This document shows, piece by piece, positions 9,503 to 18,111 of a stretch of 64,000 nucleotides of DNA; position 1 is the first letter of the stretch; each line of letters begins with the position of its first letter. The position numbers were made by a program, and so were the translations under genes. Origin of the DNA: CAZUGA01 sp964619885 (GTDB taxonomy: Bacteria; Pseudomonadota; Gammaproteobacteria; Methylococcales; UBA1147). The notes below the pieces were generated by a model. It was not told where the DNA came from, made no database searches, and worked only from the letters and a program-made list of their open reading frames with translations. The DNA is taken from the NCBI GenBank assembly GCA_964619885.1, contig CAZUGA010000021.1, forward strand, positions 9,474-73,473, given 5' to 3'.

Positions 9503-9564
9503 AATATATTGATGTTTATTCGAGGAATGCTGCTAAAACCTTTGTTTAAAAGCATTTTTAGAAT

Positions 9565-9580
9565 AGGTATGAATATTGCC
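9565..9580 (+). promoter_or_regulatory. Putative sigma-54 (-24/-12) promoter for the porin at 9806
   Basis: GG at 9566-9567 and TTGC at 9576-9579 leave the required ten bases between GG and GC. The full element (AGGTATGAATATTGC) matches the invariant positions of TGGCACG-N4-TTGC but deviates at the first, fourth and sixth bases. Predicted transcription start about 9591, giving a leader of about 215 nt. Confidence 0.4.
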
Positions 9581-9805
9581 TTAGCAATAATGTGTTGCGC
9601 AAAATGAACAATATTCTAACGTGGTCGTTTAAAAACTACTTTTGAGCTGTGTGATTCATCATATTTTTACAAAAGATTATATAAAACGGGTGTTTATGAA
9701 GTTAGTATTTTTGTTGTATAGATGCTACATTCTATTTATGTCGACGGATTCGTTAGGGCGACGTGACATATTCAATTGGTTTAATGCTTCAGAAAAGGGG
9801 GGCGC

Positions 9806-10978
9806 ATGTTAATTAATCAAATATTTCGGACTAAGCTGCTGGTCTTGATCGGCGGTTTATTCTTTGCAATATCGGCATTGGCCGAAGATGAACCCAAAGG
9901 GATTGTCGAAGATCTTTCCGGATACAATTTAAATAAAACGGATTTTATGGAGAGTCTGGGTATCCGGTTGGATGGTTGGATCGAAGGCGGTATCGGTGGA
10001 AACCCTCGGGGTTCGGCAGACGGTTTTAATGGTCCGGTGACCTTTGATGACCGTACTAATCGTGTCACCATGAACGAACTTTGGTTGTATGCTGAACGAG
10101 CGGTAAACGAAGACGGCGACGCGTGGGATGTAGGATTCCGAGCTGATTTTCTATACGGTACGGATTCGCGTTTTACCCAAGCTAAAAATTGGTTGGACGA
10201 GAATGCGCTCAACGCGCCATTTTATAAATTGGCGGTTCCCCAGGCTTACATTGATGTGTTTGCGCCAATTGGTAATGGCTTAAAGTTAAGAGTCGGTCAT
10301 TTTTATACGATCATAGGTTATGAAGTGGTCACCGCACCTGACAACTTCTTTTTCTCGCATGCCTATACCATGCAATATGGCGAGCCGTTTACCCATACCG
10401 GGGCATTGCTGACCTATACGATCAACGATAACGTGAGTGTTACCGGTGGTGTTACATCTGGATGGGATGCATTTTTCCAGGATCCTCCAAATTTTCTCGG
10501 TGGCGTGAATGTCTCGTCCGACGACGGTGGTACTTGGTTAGCGATTTCATTGAGTTCGGGTGATGCATCTCAAGCCAATCGGCATAACCGAACCCTTTAC
10601 AGCATTGTGTTAGGACATGATTTTACAGAGAATCTGCACTGGGTATTTCAGCACGATTTTGGAATTGAGAACAATGCTGTTGGTGGAACTCAACAAGCCA
10701 AATGGTATGGACTTAACAACTATTTGACTTATGATATCAACGATACCTTGGGTGTTGGTGGACGTATCGAATGGTTTCGTGATGAAGACGGTGTTCGGGT
10801 CGGATTTGGCAGCAACAGCTATTTTGCTTTTACCGGTGGGGTAAATTGGTCGCCGCTTCCCTGGCTTAAGATTCGTCCAGAAGTGCGATACGATTTTTCT
10901 ACCGCGGCGCCCGCGTTTGACGGTGGCGGACGGAAAAATCAGATTTTGATTTCCACGGATGCAATTGTTCAGTTTTAG
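9806..10978 (+). CDS. Outer-membrane beta-barrel porin, porin-2 (OmpL-like, BBP2) type
   Basis: A 390-residue protein with a Sec signal peptide ending near ALA at residue 26. The rest is a beta-strand-rich barrel: regularly spaced aromatic girdles, the stretch LRVGHFYTIIGYEVVTAPDNFFFS near residue 165, and a final aromatic residue (QF) typical of BAM-recognised barrels. The layout matches the putative beta-barrel porin-2 family (Pfam BBP2). Such porins allow diffusion of small hydrophilic solutes; the solute is unknown. The upstream NtrC-like and sigma-54-like elements hint at a nitrogen-linked role, which is inference. AAGGGGGG supports the start. A perfect terminator follows. Confidence 0.85.
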   Translation: MLINQIFRTKLLVLIGGLFFAISALAEDEPKGIVEDLSGYNLNKTDFMESLGIRLDGWIEGGIGGNPRGSADGFNGPVTFDDRTNRVTMNELWLYAERAVNEDGDAWDVGFRADFLYGTDSRFTQAKNWLDENALNAPFYKLAVPQAYIDVFAPIGNGLKLRVGHFYTIIGYEVVTAPDNFFFSHAYTMQYGEPFTHTGALLTYTINDNVSVTGGVTSGWDAFFQDPPNFLGGVNVSSDDGGTWLAISLSSGDASQANRHNRTLYSIVLGHDFTENLHWVFQHDFGIENNAVGGTQQAKWYGLNNYLTYDINDTLGVGGRIEWFRDEDGVRVGFGSNSYFAFTGGVNWSPLPWLKIRPEVRYDFSTAAPAFDGGGRKNQILISTDAIVQF

Positions 10979-10991
10979 GAAGGTTTTATCA

Positions 10992-11028
10992 GCACAAAAA
11001 AGGCGGCTTTAGACCGCCTTTTTTGTGC
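10992..11028. terminator. Bidirectional rho-independent terminator
   Basis: A perfect 15-base inverted repeat (10992-11006 and 11014-11028) with a seven-base loop. The stem contains a run of six A on the left and six T on the right, so it can terminate transcription from both sides. It lies 13 bases after the plus-strand porin and 40 bases after the minus-strand gene ending at 11069. Confidence 0.9.
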
Positions 11029-11068
11029 ATACGGGCAGTCCGCGATTTAGCTAATAGTGTCGTTGGTT

Positions 11069-11563
11069 TTACTTGGACTGGCTTCGGCGCCTGGAAGCGA
11101 TAAGCGAACCACTGACTACGATGACCAATGCAGCCAACGAAATCTCCAATAGCAAAAACGCCCCTATTTTGACGTAGGCGAATGCCGGGTCGACAAACCG
11201 TACCAACCATCCAGCGGCTTCATTGGTAAGCGCGCTCAAGTAGGTCAAGCCACTCAGCCAAATCTTAAGTTGGACCGGCAAATCGGTCATCAACATTAAA
11301 TGGGTAAGCGTCAAAACCAATATCCCTATTGCAAACAAATGAAAGTGCGCGGTTTCCAGAAGGCTTTGGTAGCTTTTGGGTTGACTGAAATCCTGCTCAG
11401 ATCCCAGATAATAAGCCACGACAGAGGCGGGTGTTAATCCCATTTTGTGGAAATATAACATGCCGTTTGTGAGCCAGAGTAACGTAATATAGCCCAAGAA
11501 CATCAATATTAGCGCATTCATCAGCAGTTGTCGGTTCTGTTCACCGGTAACAAAGAATCTCAT
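11069..11563 (-). CDS. Four-helix integral membrane protein, possible haem- or quinone-linked partner of the flavoprotein
   Basis: A 164-residue protein with four predicted membrane helices. I do not recognise a named family. Histidines fall in or next to helices (HKMGLTP near residue 39, ETAHFHLFAIGILVLTLTHLMLM around residues 70-92), an arrangement that could ligate b-type haem. A basic tail (RRRSQSK) would be cytoplasmic. It lies downstream of a flavin-binding protein gene (156 bases between) and an outer-membrane protein gene on the same strand, which suggests a cell-envelope redox function. The haem idea is inference from histidine placement only. Confidence 0.65.
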   Translation of the reverse strand: MRFFVTGEQNRQLLMNALILMFLGYITLLWLTNGMLYFHKMGLTPASVVAYYLGSEQDFSQPKSYQSLLETAHFHLFAIGILVLTLTHLMLMTDLPVQLKIWLSGLTYLSALTNEAAGWLVRFVDPAFAYVKIGAFLLLEISLAALVIVVSGSLIASRRRSQSK

Positions 11564-11719
11564 TGGCTAAGCTTAATCGTTCTGAATAATTTCTCGGTTG
11601 TTTGGGTCTTGCGATTGGGGATGATTCAATCGATGTTGGGTTGGTTCCCCTACTCGGTATTGAACATTTCACACCGATATACCATATAGAGTATTGCGCG
11701 GTTTGGGTGCATAGAGCAT

Positions 11720-12292
11720 TTACCTTTTTACCAAATCAGGGTGTTTCTCGCGATTTGCCAGATTCATGCGGTGTACTGCGATGACTTTGCGCAGGCTGCC
11801 CAATGCGCCTTGCGTACTTAGCGTTGCGCCGGTAATCCCTTGAACACCAGTATTGAAATCCAGCTCTTCCAAAACCCGATGGTATAGTTGCGCGAACCAT
11901 TCGCTTGGTGGTTGATATTCGGGGGGTTCATGGAATGCCAAAACATGAATATCCCTGGGTTCACCTTCTGGCGTTAAAACGATAAGCAGTGTTTCAGGCT
12001 TGGTTCTAACCGTGTGGGTTTCTATTGCTGCATAGCCGATGATTTCTTCTTCCCGTTTACCAACGTAAAAAGTAAACAACGCTGAATCCAATTTAACCCG
12101 CGCCAATCCCTCTGTTTTGCGCATTTGTTCGTCGGTAAAAAATAGCGGTAACATTTCGACTGTCGCGTCTTTACCGAAAGCAAGTTCCATTGCCTCGCTT
12201 TTGCTGTAATAGATTTTGCCTATCGTGTTTCCGGCAGCCAGCATCAATGCCAGGAGGCTAAATGTACAAAGTTTTAATTTGATAGTTTTCAC
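11720..12292 (-). CDS. FMN-binding domain protein (RnfG/NqrC-like), predicted covalently flavinylated
   Basis: A small exported protein with a C-terminal FMN-binding domain. The key motif is GITGATLSTQ near residues 152-161, matching the [S/T]GA[S/T]xT flavinylation motif of NqrC, NqrB and RnfG, in which a threonine receives FMN phosphodiester-linked by ApbE. The GTG start at 12292 gives a good signal/anchor (MKTIKLKLCTFSLLALMLAAG) with AGGG upstream. GTG at 12298 or TTG at 12343 are alternatives, so the N-terminus is uncertain. No apbE gene is in the window. It sits between an outer-membrane barrel gene and a four-helix membrane protein gene, consistent with electron transfer outside the cytoplasm; the acceptor is unknown. 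Confidence 0.78.
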   Translation of the reverse strand: MKTIKLKLCTFSLLALMLAAGNTIGKIYYSKSEAMELAFGKDATVEMLPLFFTDEQMRKTEGLARVKLDSALFTFYVGKREEEIIGYAAIETHTVRTKPETLLIVLTPEGEPRDIHVLAFHEPPEYQPPSEWFAQLYHRVLEELDFNTGVQGITGATLSTQGALGSLRKVIAVHRMNLANREKHPDLVKR

Positions 12293-12374
12293 AGTCACCC
12301 TAGACGTCTTTAGATATAGTCGGTTCAAACGGAAGTCCGCCAATGGTTAATAATTATATTGGCTAAGTGTATCT

Positions 12375-13766
12375 TTAGAACACATAGCCGATACCCAGGT
12401 TAAATTCATCCGGAACCGAGCCTTGCTTCGCACTAAAATTGCGGTAATCCGCTTTTATCACGATATTTGGAATAGGTTTATATTCCAGACCAAACTGAAA
12501 AATCTCACGATCCAAATTGGGTACGTCCGCAAATCCGTTCGGTACACTCGCGACCGGGTCTAATTGTTCATAGCGGAAAAAAGGTGCCAGGTAATGCGTG
12601 GTTTCCGGTAAAAACAGCGGGAGTATATTATAGCCAATTTCGGTATACCAGCCGTAGTTAGATTTACCGATGGTTTGGCCTGCGGCTGCGCTAAGCGTTC
12701 CGGCATCATCTATGTGTCCCCAGGCACCCAACGTACGGAATTTCCAACCTCTATATTTCCATTGGATATGTGCTTCGTAAAGTTGCGTGAATGCATCGAC
12801 TTTTCTACCGGCGAAAACCTGATTTTGTCCGGAATTACCCAAATAGGCCGAGCCGCCGACAAGTAGGCTTGGATGGTTTGGCGGGGTATAGTCCATGCGG
12901 GCAACCCAGGCGAGATCTTCGGCGATGACCTGGCTACCGCTTTGGCGCCCGCCACGGATACCCGAAGACCTGAATCCTGTGGCGTCCAGTCCATTGACGC
13001 CATAGGTTGTATAGGTTAAGCCGGGTAGCAATTCGCCAAATAGCCCGACACCAATTTCGCGCCACGTGGTGGGGATGATGCGTCTCTCAACTTCGGGTCT
13101 AAGATTGCCATAAAAAAATGGTGGTTCGTGAATTAAGTTGATGAAACCCATTGGCAACAAAACCAGACCAGCACGGGCATTTGCGAGTGGATCCATCAGG
13201 AAATCCAATGTGGCGAATTCTACTGAAACTGATCCGTTTTTACCGGTCGACGCGTGTTCGAATTCCAGTTCGGTATTCAATATGATGTTATCGTTAAATT
13301 TGTAGCCGAAATAAAACACCGCGCGTAAAAAATCAGCATTATCCTGCGTTGTACCCTTGTCGCTGACGATGTTTTGGTAATACGCTTCGCCGTAACCTCC
13401 AATCGATAAACCTTGATCAACCTGATAAACCTTTGAAGCGGCCGGTCCGAGACCGTACGCGCTCTTGAGCTCTTTTTCTTCAGGGATTACCAAAGCAGTG
13501 CGGAGCTTTTCGACTTCCTCGCTGAGTATATCTGTCTTGCGCGAAACCTCTTTGACTTCGTCGTTTGCGGTCGCGGTGGGCTGCGTTTCTCCCTGATCGG
13601 ATGTTTTTTCTTTGGCGGCTAGCTTGTCATTCAATCGGTCAATTTGCTGCTGTTGGCTTTGAATGATCTTCCACAGGTCCTCGACGGTTTTGGGTTGCTC
13701 GGCGGCATTGTTGGCAGTTGCCCAAATAATGCTTGTCGCAATCGCGGCCCATTTCAAAAATTGCAT
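12375..13766 (-). CDS. Outer-membrane porin-like protein with N-terminal coiled coil
   Basis: A 463-residue exported protein. A signal peptide (MQFLKWAAIATSIIWATANNAA) is followed by a predicted coiled coil (QSQQQQIDRLNDKLAAKEK and a second heptad-like stretch to about residue 95). A beta-barrel-like region runs to the C-terminus, which ends in the aromatic GIGYVF. N-terminal coiled coils of this type trimerise OprB/OprP-like porins in the periplasm. I cannot name the substrate. AGGAAGG upstream supports the start. It is the first gene of a minus-strand group with the flavinylated protein and the four-helix membrane protein, and is divergent from the phosphate-porin gene. Confidence 0.78.
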   Translation of the reverse strand: MQFLKWAAIATSIIWATANNAAEQPKTVEDLWKIIQSQQQQIDRLNDKLAAKEKTSDQGETQPTATANDEVKEVSRKTDILSEEVEKLRTALVIPEEKELKSAYGLGPAASKVYQVDQGLSIGGYGEAYYQNIVSDKGTTQDNADFLRAVFYFGYKFNDNIILNTELEFEHASTGKNGSVSVEFATLDFLMDPLANARAGLVLLPMGFINLIHEPPFFYGNLRPEVERRIIPTTWREIGVGLFGELLPGLTYTTYGVNGLDATGFRSSGIRGGRQSGSQVIAEDLAWVARMDYTPPNHPSLLVGGSAYLGNSGQNQVFAGRKVDAFTQLYEAHIQWKYRGWKFRTLGAWGHIDDAGTLSAAAGQTIGKSNYGWYTEIGYNILPLFLPETTHYLAPFFRYEQLDPVASVPNGFADVPNLDREIFQFGLEYKPIPNIVIKADYRNFSAKQGSVPDEFNLGIGYVF

Positions 13767-14077
13767 TATACCTTCCTCTTGGTTTCAGGTTGGGATGTTA
13801 TTTTAATTTTAATGATGTTGTGGAGAATATTATTACACACATGAGACGTAATGCAAATGATTCTTATTTGCATATATTTGAGGAGAGGTTATACAAGGGC
13901 TCGTCGTTATACCGACGGGCCTCCGAATATGATCCTGGGATTGGTTGAGTCTACTGATGGCGCGTTCGACAGGTTTGTCACACAAATGTCATATTACTGT
14001 CATGTTATTGTCATACAGCTAATACAAAATCCCCTAACTTTTGATTGTTAGACAATTTCTTAAGGGGGAATTCGTAG
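13767..14077. other. Divergent regulatory interval with a PhoB-controlled promoter
   Basis: 311 bases between divergently transcribed outer-membrane protein genes. The right part holds the phased PhoB sites and a -10 element. No gene is apparent. Confidence 0.7.
13974..14025 (+). promoter_or_regulatory. Tandem Pho boxes and -10 element upstream of the phosphate porin gene
   Basis: TGTCA occurs four times at exactly 11-base spacing, beginning at 13976, 13987, 13998 and 14009, in the same orientation, with AT-rich spacers. This is the repeat unit of the PhoB box (CTGTCAT-N4-CTGTCAT), here two boxes in tandem. TAATAC at 14020-14025 lies at the distance expected for the -10 of a PhoB-activated promoter that has no -35. 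Predicted start near 14032. Phosphate starvation is therefore the expected inducing signal. Confidence 0.9.
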
Positions 14078-15496
14078 ATGCAAAGTAAAATCTTTGAGCG
14101 AGGCGTCATATTTGCGTCGATGCTGGTTTTTGTTTTTTCCAGCCTACCGTCTGTGTCGATGGCGGCAACACTGGAAGAATTACTAATAGAAAAAGGCGTA
14201 ATCACCAGGGAAGAATTACAGCAAATCAAGGCAGAAGAAGCGGTGAATAGCGCAAAAGAAGAACAACGTATACAGGCCGAGGTTGAGCAAGAAGTAGATG
14301 CCAAGGTCGCAGAAAAATTAGAATCAGATTTCCCGGTCAAAGCCAGTTGGGGAAAAAAAGGGTTCCGCCTGGAAACCCGCGACGGAAATTGGGCAACCAA
14401 TCTGCAATGGCGTGCACAAATGCGTTATAGCTATCCGTTTAACGGCGATCCACGAACGATTTCGCAATTTAATGCAAATGAGTCAAGTAACTTCGAGTTA
14501 CGACGAGTGCGTATGAAAATCGGGGGGCACGGATATAGACCTTGGATCAAATACTATTTTGAGGTGGATCTTCAACCGAGCCGTGATGTTGATGATAGTT
14601 CAACCGCGTCGAGTTCACGTTTGATCGATTGGAGGATTACGCTAGACAAGTATAAATGGGCCGCACTGCGGGTTGGACAATGGAAGATCAATTATAACCG
14701 TGAACGTGTCGATTCATCGGGTAGACAACAATTTGTTGAGCGTTCGATCGTTAATCGTCAATTTACGGTAGACCGTCAAGTCGGCGCGTTGCTGATGGGT
14801 CGCGTATTGCCGGGGACCTACGCGGATTTCAGATATTATGCAGGTGTCTTCAATGGTAAAGGTCGAAGTGTAAACAACCCCACGGACGATATGATGTGGA
14901 TGGGTCGTTTTCAGTGGAACTTCCTCGGTCGTGATCTGAAATGGAAGCAATCGGATACCAAATACCATGAAAAACCGGCGGGCAGCCTGTCTTTCGCGGC
15001 GGCCAGTGTGATAGGGCCTTGTACCCGTTGGTCATCCAGCGGATGCGGCAATTTGAGTGGTTTCGCTAGCCCAGCGACGGCGGGTAACCGCCAGTTTAAA
15101 GTCGAGCAAATGCAGCAGGGTGCCGCATTTAAGTGGCGCGGGTTTTCGCTGCAAGAGGAATTTCATTGGAAGACGATTGTTGACCGCGTGAACAATACCA
15201 GAACGCATATGACTGGTTCGTACGCGCAAGCCGGTTATTTTTTCCACAATCTGGTCTCGATTGTTCCTGCGCCGTTGGAACTTGCGTTTAGGTACGCGTT
15301 TGTGGACGAGCCAAATGGTAACGATATTTCTGTGACCAATACACGTCAGGAGTTTACCACGGCCCTGAATTGGTTCTTCGCCGGTCATAATAACAAGTTA
15401 ACTCTAGACTTTTCTTACCTGACTTTAAAAGATCGCTTGGTCAATCAACGGGTCAGTGATGAAAGGGTTAGATTTCAATGGGACGTTTCCTTCTAA
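14078..15496 (+). CDS. Phosphate-selective porin, OprO/OprP family
   Basis: A 472-residue outer-membrane porin. A signal peptide ends near SMA at residue 29. A charged helical, coiled-coil-like segment (EELLIEKGVITREELQQIKAEEA to about residue 85) precedes the barrel. Porin_O_P-like features include FELRRVRMKIGGHGYRPWIKYYFE near residue 138 and repeated lysine- and arginine-rich strands that in OprP form the anion-binding ladder. The last residue is an aromatic F. Expected role: high-affinity diffusion of phosphate or polyphosphate across the outer membrane under Pi limitation, supported by the tandem Pho boxes upstream. AAGGGGG lies 9 bases before the ATG. It is monocistronic. Confidence 0.9.
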   Translation: MQSKIFERGVIFASMLVFVFSSLPSVSMAATLEELLIEKGVITREELQQIKAEEAVNSAKEEQRIQAEVEQEVDAKVAEKLESDFPVKASWGKKGFRLETRDGNWATNLQWRAQMRYSYPFNGDPRTISQFNANESSNFELRRVRMKIGGHGYRPWIKYYFEVDLQPSRDVDDSSTASSSRLIDWRITLDKYKWAALRVGQWKINYNRERVDSSGRQQFVERSIVNRQFTVDRQVGALLMGRVLPGTYADFRYYAGVFNGKGRSVNNPTDDMMWMGRFQWNFLGRDLKWKQSDTKYHEKPAGSLSFAAASVIGPCTRWSSSGCGNLSGFASPATAGNRQFKVEQMQQGAAFKWRGFSLQEEFHWKTIVDRVNNTRTHMTGSYAQAGYFFHNLVSIVPAPLELAFRYAFVDEPNGNDISVTNTRQEFTTALNWFFAGHNNKLTLDFSYLTLKDRLVNQRVSDERVRFQWDVSF

Positions 15497-15841
15497 GCAC
15501 GAGCGCACACTTGGAGCTGGGTAGCTTAGGATAGCAACTTGGTAAAGGATCCCAATTTGGTCAACGGTTCCGCTGGTTCAGTAGCGGGACCGTTGTAAAT
15601 TCGGTTCGAGGTTTTGCGATACCAAATTCGCCGAACGGGATGTCATTCGGAAATTTATCGAATTCGTACTTTAGGTTGATCGGTGCCGTGTCGGTTGCAC
15701 TCAGGAATGGGGTCGTCACTGTTTGAATGATTTAACGGTTGCATAACGTTCACTTTGAGAATTCCTATATAATATATCGCCTATAAATGCATGGGACTTT
15801 GCCCGTGGCATAGGTGGTTTTGAATTAATTCTGGATTAACA
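15497..15841. other. Intergenic interval with a hairpin and a -10-like element
   Basis: 345 bases without a gene. A 13-base stem with one G-U pair (15562-15574 with 15583-15595, 8-base loop) lies 65 bases after the porin stop. It lacks a T tract, so it may be a weak terminator or an mRNA 3'-end stabiliser. TATAAT at 15768-15773 could be the -10 of the lipoprotein gene promoter, but no good -35 is seen. Confidence 0.4.
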
Positions 15842-16528
15842 TTGAATCTATCTTCTCGCTTAAATTGGTTAATGCTGGCCACAATAATGTGCATGTCGGC
15901 AATATTGACAGCTTGTAGCACGGGCCCGGTTTTAACCGCAAAAATACACGAAAATAAAGAATGGACGATCCGCCTGCAAATAGTGCCCGACGCCAACGCT
16001 GGTAAAGGTTATTCGCATCCTTCGGATATCACACAAGAGCAGTTGGTAGGCGTATTGGAAGGTTTGTATATTGAAGACGGGAATTTACCGGAATTTTTAT
16101 CTAAGGATCAGACGTCGGGCAAATCTAACCGCCGGCGAGTTTTTAATAATGTTGACGCAGAATTGTTGGGAATTTTCTTGGCGGATGGGTTGAGCCAAGC
16201 TAAAATCCAGGAAATTGTTACATTTATTAAAACGAAGGATGTTTCATCGCAGGTCGAGCAGATTAGTTCAGGCGGAGTTTATGTCGATGGTGACGAATTA
16301 CACATTGTGCTGAGCAATTTTAGGGTTAGACAGATGATTTGGCAGGATCTTGATTCTTACGAGGCACCCGCCAAGCTACGGCCAATGAACCCTATATCGA
16401 CTCAACCGGGATGGTTTGGTTTTGATCAACCGCAGTTGGCCCGTGAAGTCACGGCGTCCGAATCCGACTTCAAGGGCGTGTGGTCCGGGGTTTCCTGGCA
16501 TTTGGCGGTGCAATTTAAACAACTTTAG
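15842..16528 (+). CDS. Predicted lipoprotein of unknown function
   Basis: A 228-residue exported protein with a lipobox LTAC (cysteine at residue 25 from the TTG start at 15842). The only nearby ATG (15872) would leave a signal peptide of about 14 residues, so the TTG start is preferred, though no strong ribosome-binding site is visible. I do not recognise the family. The mature part is mixed alpha/beta with no transmembrane segments. A mid-region (RRRVFNNVDAELLGIFLADGLSQAKIQEIVTFI, discussed in parts) looks like a compact helical module. It stands alone, between the phosphate porin and a convergent cytochrome gene, so context gives no clue to function. Confidence 0.7.
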   Translation: MNLSSRLNWLMLATIMCMSAILTACSTGPVLTAKIHENKEWTIRLQIVPDANAGKGYSHPSDITQEQLVGVLEGLYIEDGNLPEFLSKDQTSGKSNRRRVFNNVDAELLGIFLADGLSQAKIQEIVTFIKTKDVSSQVEQISSGGVYVDGDELHIVLSNFRVRQMIWQDLDSYEAPAKLRPMNPISTQPGWFGFDQPQLAREVTASESDFKGVWSGVSWHLAVQFKQL

Positions 16529-16689
16529 GGACACACTGAATAAGTCGGTCGCTGACTAGTCGCGGCATGCAGCGCGCAAAGCGCGGTTGGCGTGATTCTT
16601 ACAAAATTAATCGCTTACAGCGATCGATTTTGGCGGCACTTCCTTAGTTTATGCTGGTGTCTCGCTGGTAATAATTAGCGCGGTGGTTT

Positions 16690-17304
16690 TTATCGCTCAA
16701 CCACGCCCAAACCTTTGGTCTGACTCGCATAGAAAGCGGCGATATCCGCAATGTCCTGTTCGCTAAGTGCGCCAACCATACTGTTCATCATAGGGTTGCT
16801 TCGCTTCACCGATTTATAGTCTTGCAGGACTTTAATCAGATAGCTTTCGTATTGACCCGCTAACTTTGGGTAATTTGCATCGGAACTATTGCCGCCTTCG
16901 CCGTGGCAACCGACGCAGCTTGCTGCTTTGTTTTCTCCGGCGCCGATATTACCTGTGACTTCGACCTGATTGTCGGTTAATTCAAAGGTTGCCAAATAAG
17001 CAGCAATATCGTCCATATCTTCGGCGCTAAGTCCCGCTGCATTGCCTTGCATGCCTGGATGGGCTCGATCGCTGCCTGCGTAGGCTTTCAATGCGGAAAC
17101 AGTATAGCCAGCGTGCTGGCCAGCCAGTTTGGGAACATTGTATCTTGGGTAAACGTTTGAATAACCCGGACGTGAATGGCATCCCGAGCAGGTTTCGAAT
17201 TTTGTTTGGCCGGCTTTCTGGTTGCCTGCCGCGACTGCCGGAGCGTTAAACAACACTGTAAGAAAGATCGTCACACCGTAAATTTTTATTTGTGAAAGAT
17301 TCAT
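16690..17304 (-). CDS. Periplasmic dihaem cytochrome c4-like protein
   Basis: A 204-residue exported protein with two c-type haem-binding motifs, CSGCH (residues 39-43) and CVGCH (residues 130-134), in two homologous class I domains, the layout of cytochrome c4. Methionine ligands are likely M85 (HPGMQG) and one of M172/M173/M176. Conserved YPKLAGQ-like loops appear in both halves (VPKLAGQHAGY and YPKLAGQYESY). A Sec signal ends near AVA at residue 26. In the family it carries electrons between bc1-type complexes and terminal oxidases such as cbb3. It is transcribed alone on the minus strand with no oxidase genes nearby. Confidence 0.93.
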   Translation of the reverse strand: MNLSQIKIYGVTIFLTVLFNAPAVAAGNQKAGQTKFETCSGCHSRPGYSNVYPRYNVPKLAGQHAGYTVSALKAYAGSDRAHPGMQGNAAGLSAEDMDDIAAYLATFELTDNQVEVTGNIGAGENKAASCVGCHGEGGNSSDANYPKLAGQYESYLIKVLQDYKSVKRSNPMMNSMVGALSEQDIADIAAFYASQTKGLGVVER

Positions 17305-17419
17305 GAGCCTTGCTCTGATTATTTAGATTGAAGTCAGTTTGGTCGGTACAAGCTGATTTGGTTTGCCGTGCTTGTATAATAGGTCTAAATATATTTCGAA
17401 GTACAGAACATTTCCACGG

Positions 17420-17893
17420 TTAAGTTTCAATTGATGGTTCGTTAGATTGAGCACAATCCAATCCCAGCTTTTCCGGCTGAATTTCCAGCAATTGGCACAA
17501 ATTTTCGATTTCTAATCTTTCGGTTGGGCTAATTGAACCATTGCTTTGACTGACTAGCAGGCAAAACTGGGCTAGCATCGTTGCGGTCTCTTTATTTTTA
17601 GCGACCGCTTTTACCGCTTTCAGCGCTTCACTGTGCCCCGAATCCCAATCGGTTCTAATTTTTTCGACAAATTGATTGAACAACTCGACGCCTTCGTGTG
17701 CGTCAAACACCTTTAATTTGTCGAATGTTTCCAGGATTTGATCGACACGAACCCGTTGGCACAGCCTGACTTTTTCGGTTGATGCGGCCGCGAGCGCACA
17801 GGATGCCATCGCAGCTTTCAACAGGGGGAGATTTTTGTGTCGATCAATCTGTTCGAATAACAAATCGTGTAATTCGTTGAGAATTCCCGTCAT
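17420..17893 (-). CDS. TerB-family protein
   Basis: A 157-residue soluble, all-helical protein matching the TerB/DjlA N-terminal-like fold. The feature LLKAAMASCALAAASTEKVRLCQRVRVDQIL near the N-terminus resembles the acidic metal-binding entry of TerB domains (usually ADGEV), but here the acidic loop is weak (ASTEKV), so metal binding is doubtful. A second repeat-like stretch appears near residue 120 (NGSISPTERLEIENL). TerB proteins are linked to tellurite resistance and envelope stress, but many are stand-alone proteins of unknown role. AAGGA six bases before the ATG supports the start. No ter operon is nearby. Confidence 0.78.
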   Translation of the reverse strand: MTGILNELHDLLFEQIDRHKNLPLLKAAMASCALAAASTEKVRLCQRVRVDQILETFDKLKVFDAHEGVELFNQFVEKIRTDWDSGHSEALKAVKAVAKNKETATMLAQFCLLVSQSNGSISPTERLEIENLCQLLEIQPEKLGLDCAQSNEPSIET

Positions 17894-18111
17894 GTCTTTT
17901 CCTTCGTCTTACCAATAATTATCATCAAAGTATAGACTGAGCTAATGCGCAAGGTTTTATGCGTATAGCTCGTGAATCGGCGATTGGGCGCATTCGTACC
18001 AATTTGATAAAATTTCATCCTTAATTTTTTTATCTATGCAATCTTTGCGTGTTTCTGCCAGCAACAGTTGTCGGCGCTTAAATTTGCTAACAATTTTGTT
18101 TGGCGGATCGA

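Larger units (their letters stand above)
9304..9805. other. Divergent regulatory interval between nhaD and a porin gene
   Basis: 500 bases without a gene. It holds the NtrC-like sites and sigma-54-like promoter described separately. AAGGGGGG just before 9806 is a strong ribosome-binding site. Nothing else was recognised. Confidence 0.6.

Noticed and set aside
15561..15640. GGTTCGAGGTTT and a nearby 13-base hairpin suggested a tRNA T-arm.
   Set aside because: No acceptor stem, anticodon arm or CCA-compatible end could be paired around it.
16561..16640. Short palindromes (CGCGCAAAGCGCG; ATCGCT-TAC-AGCGAT) between convergent genes suggested a terminator or REP.
   Set aside because: Stems of five to six bases with no clean T tract are too weak to call.
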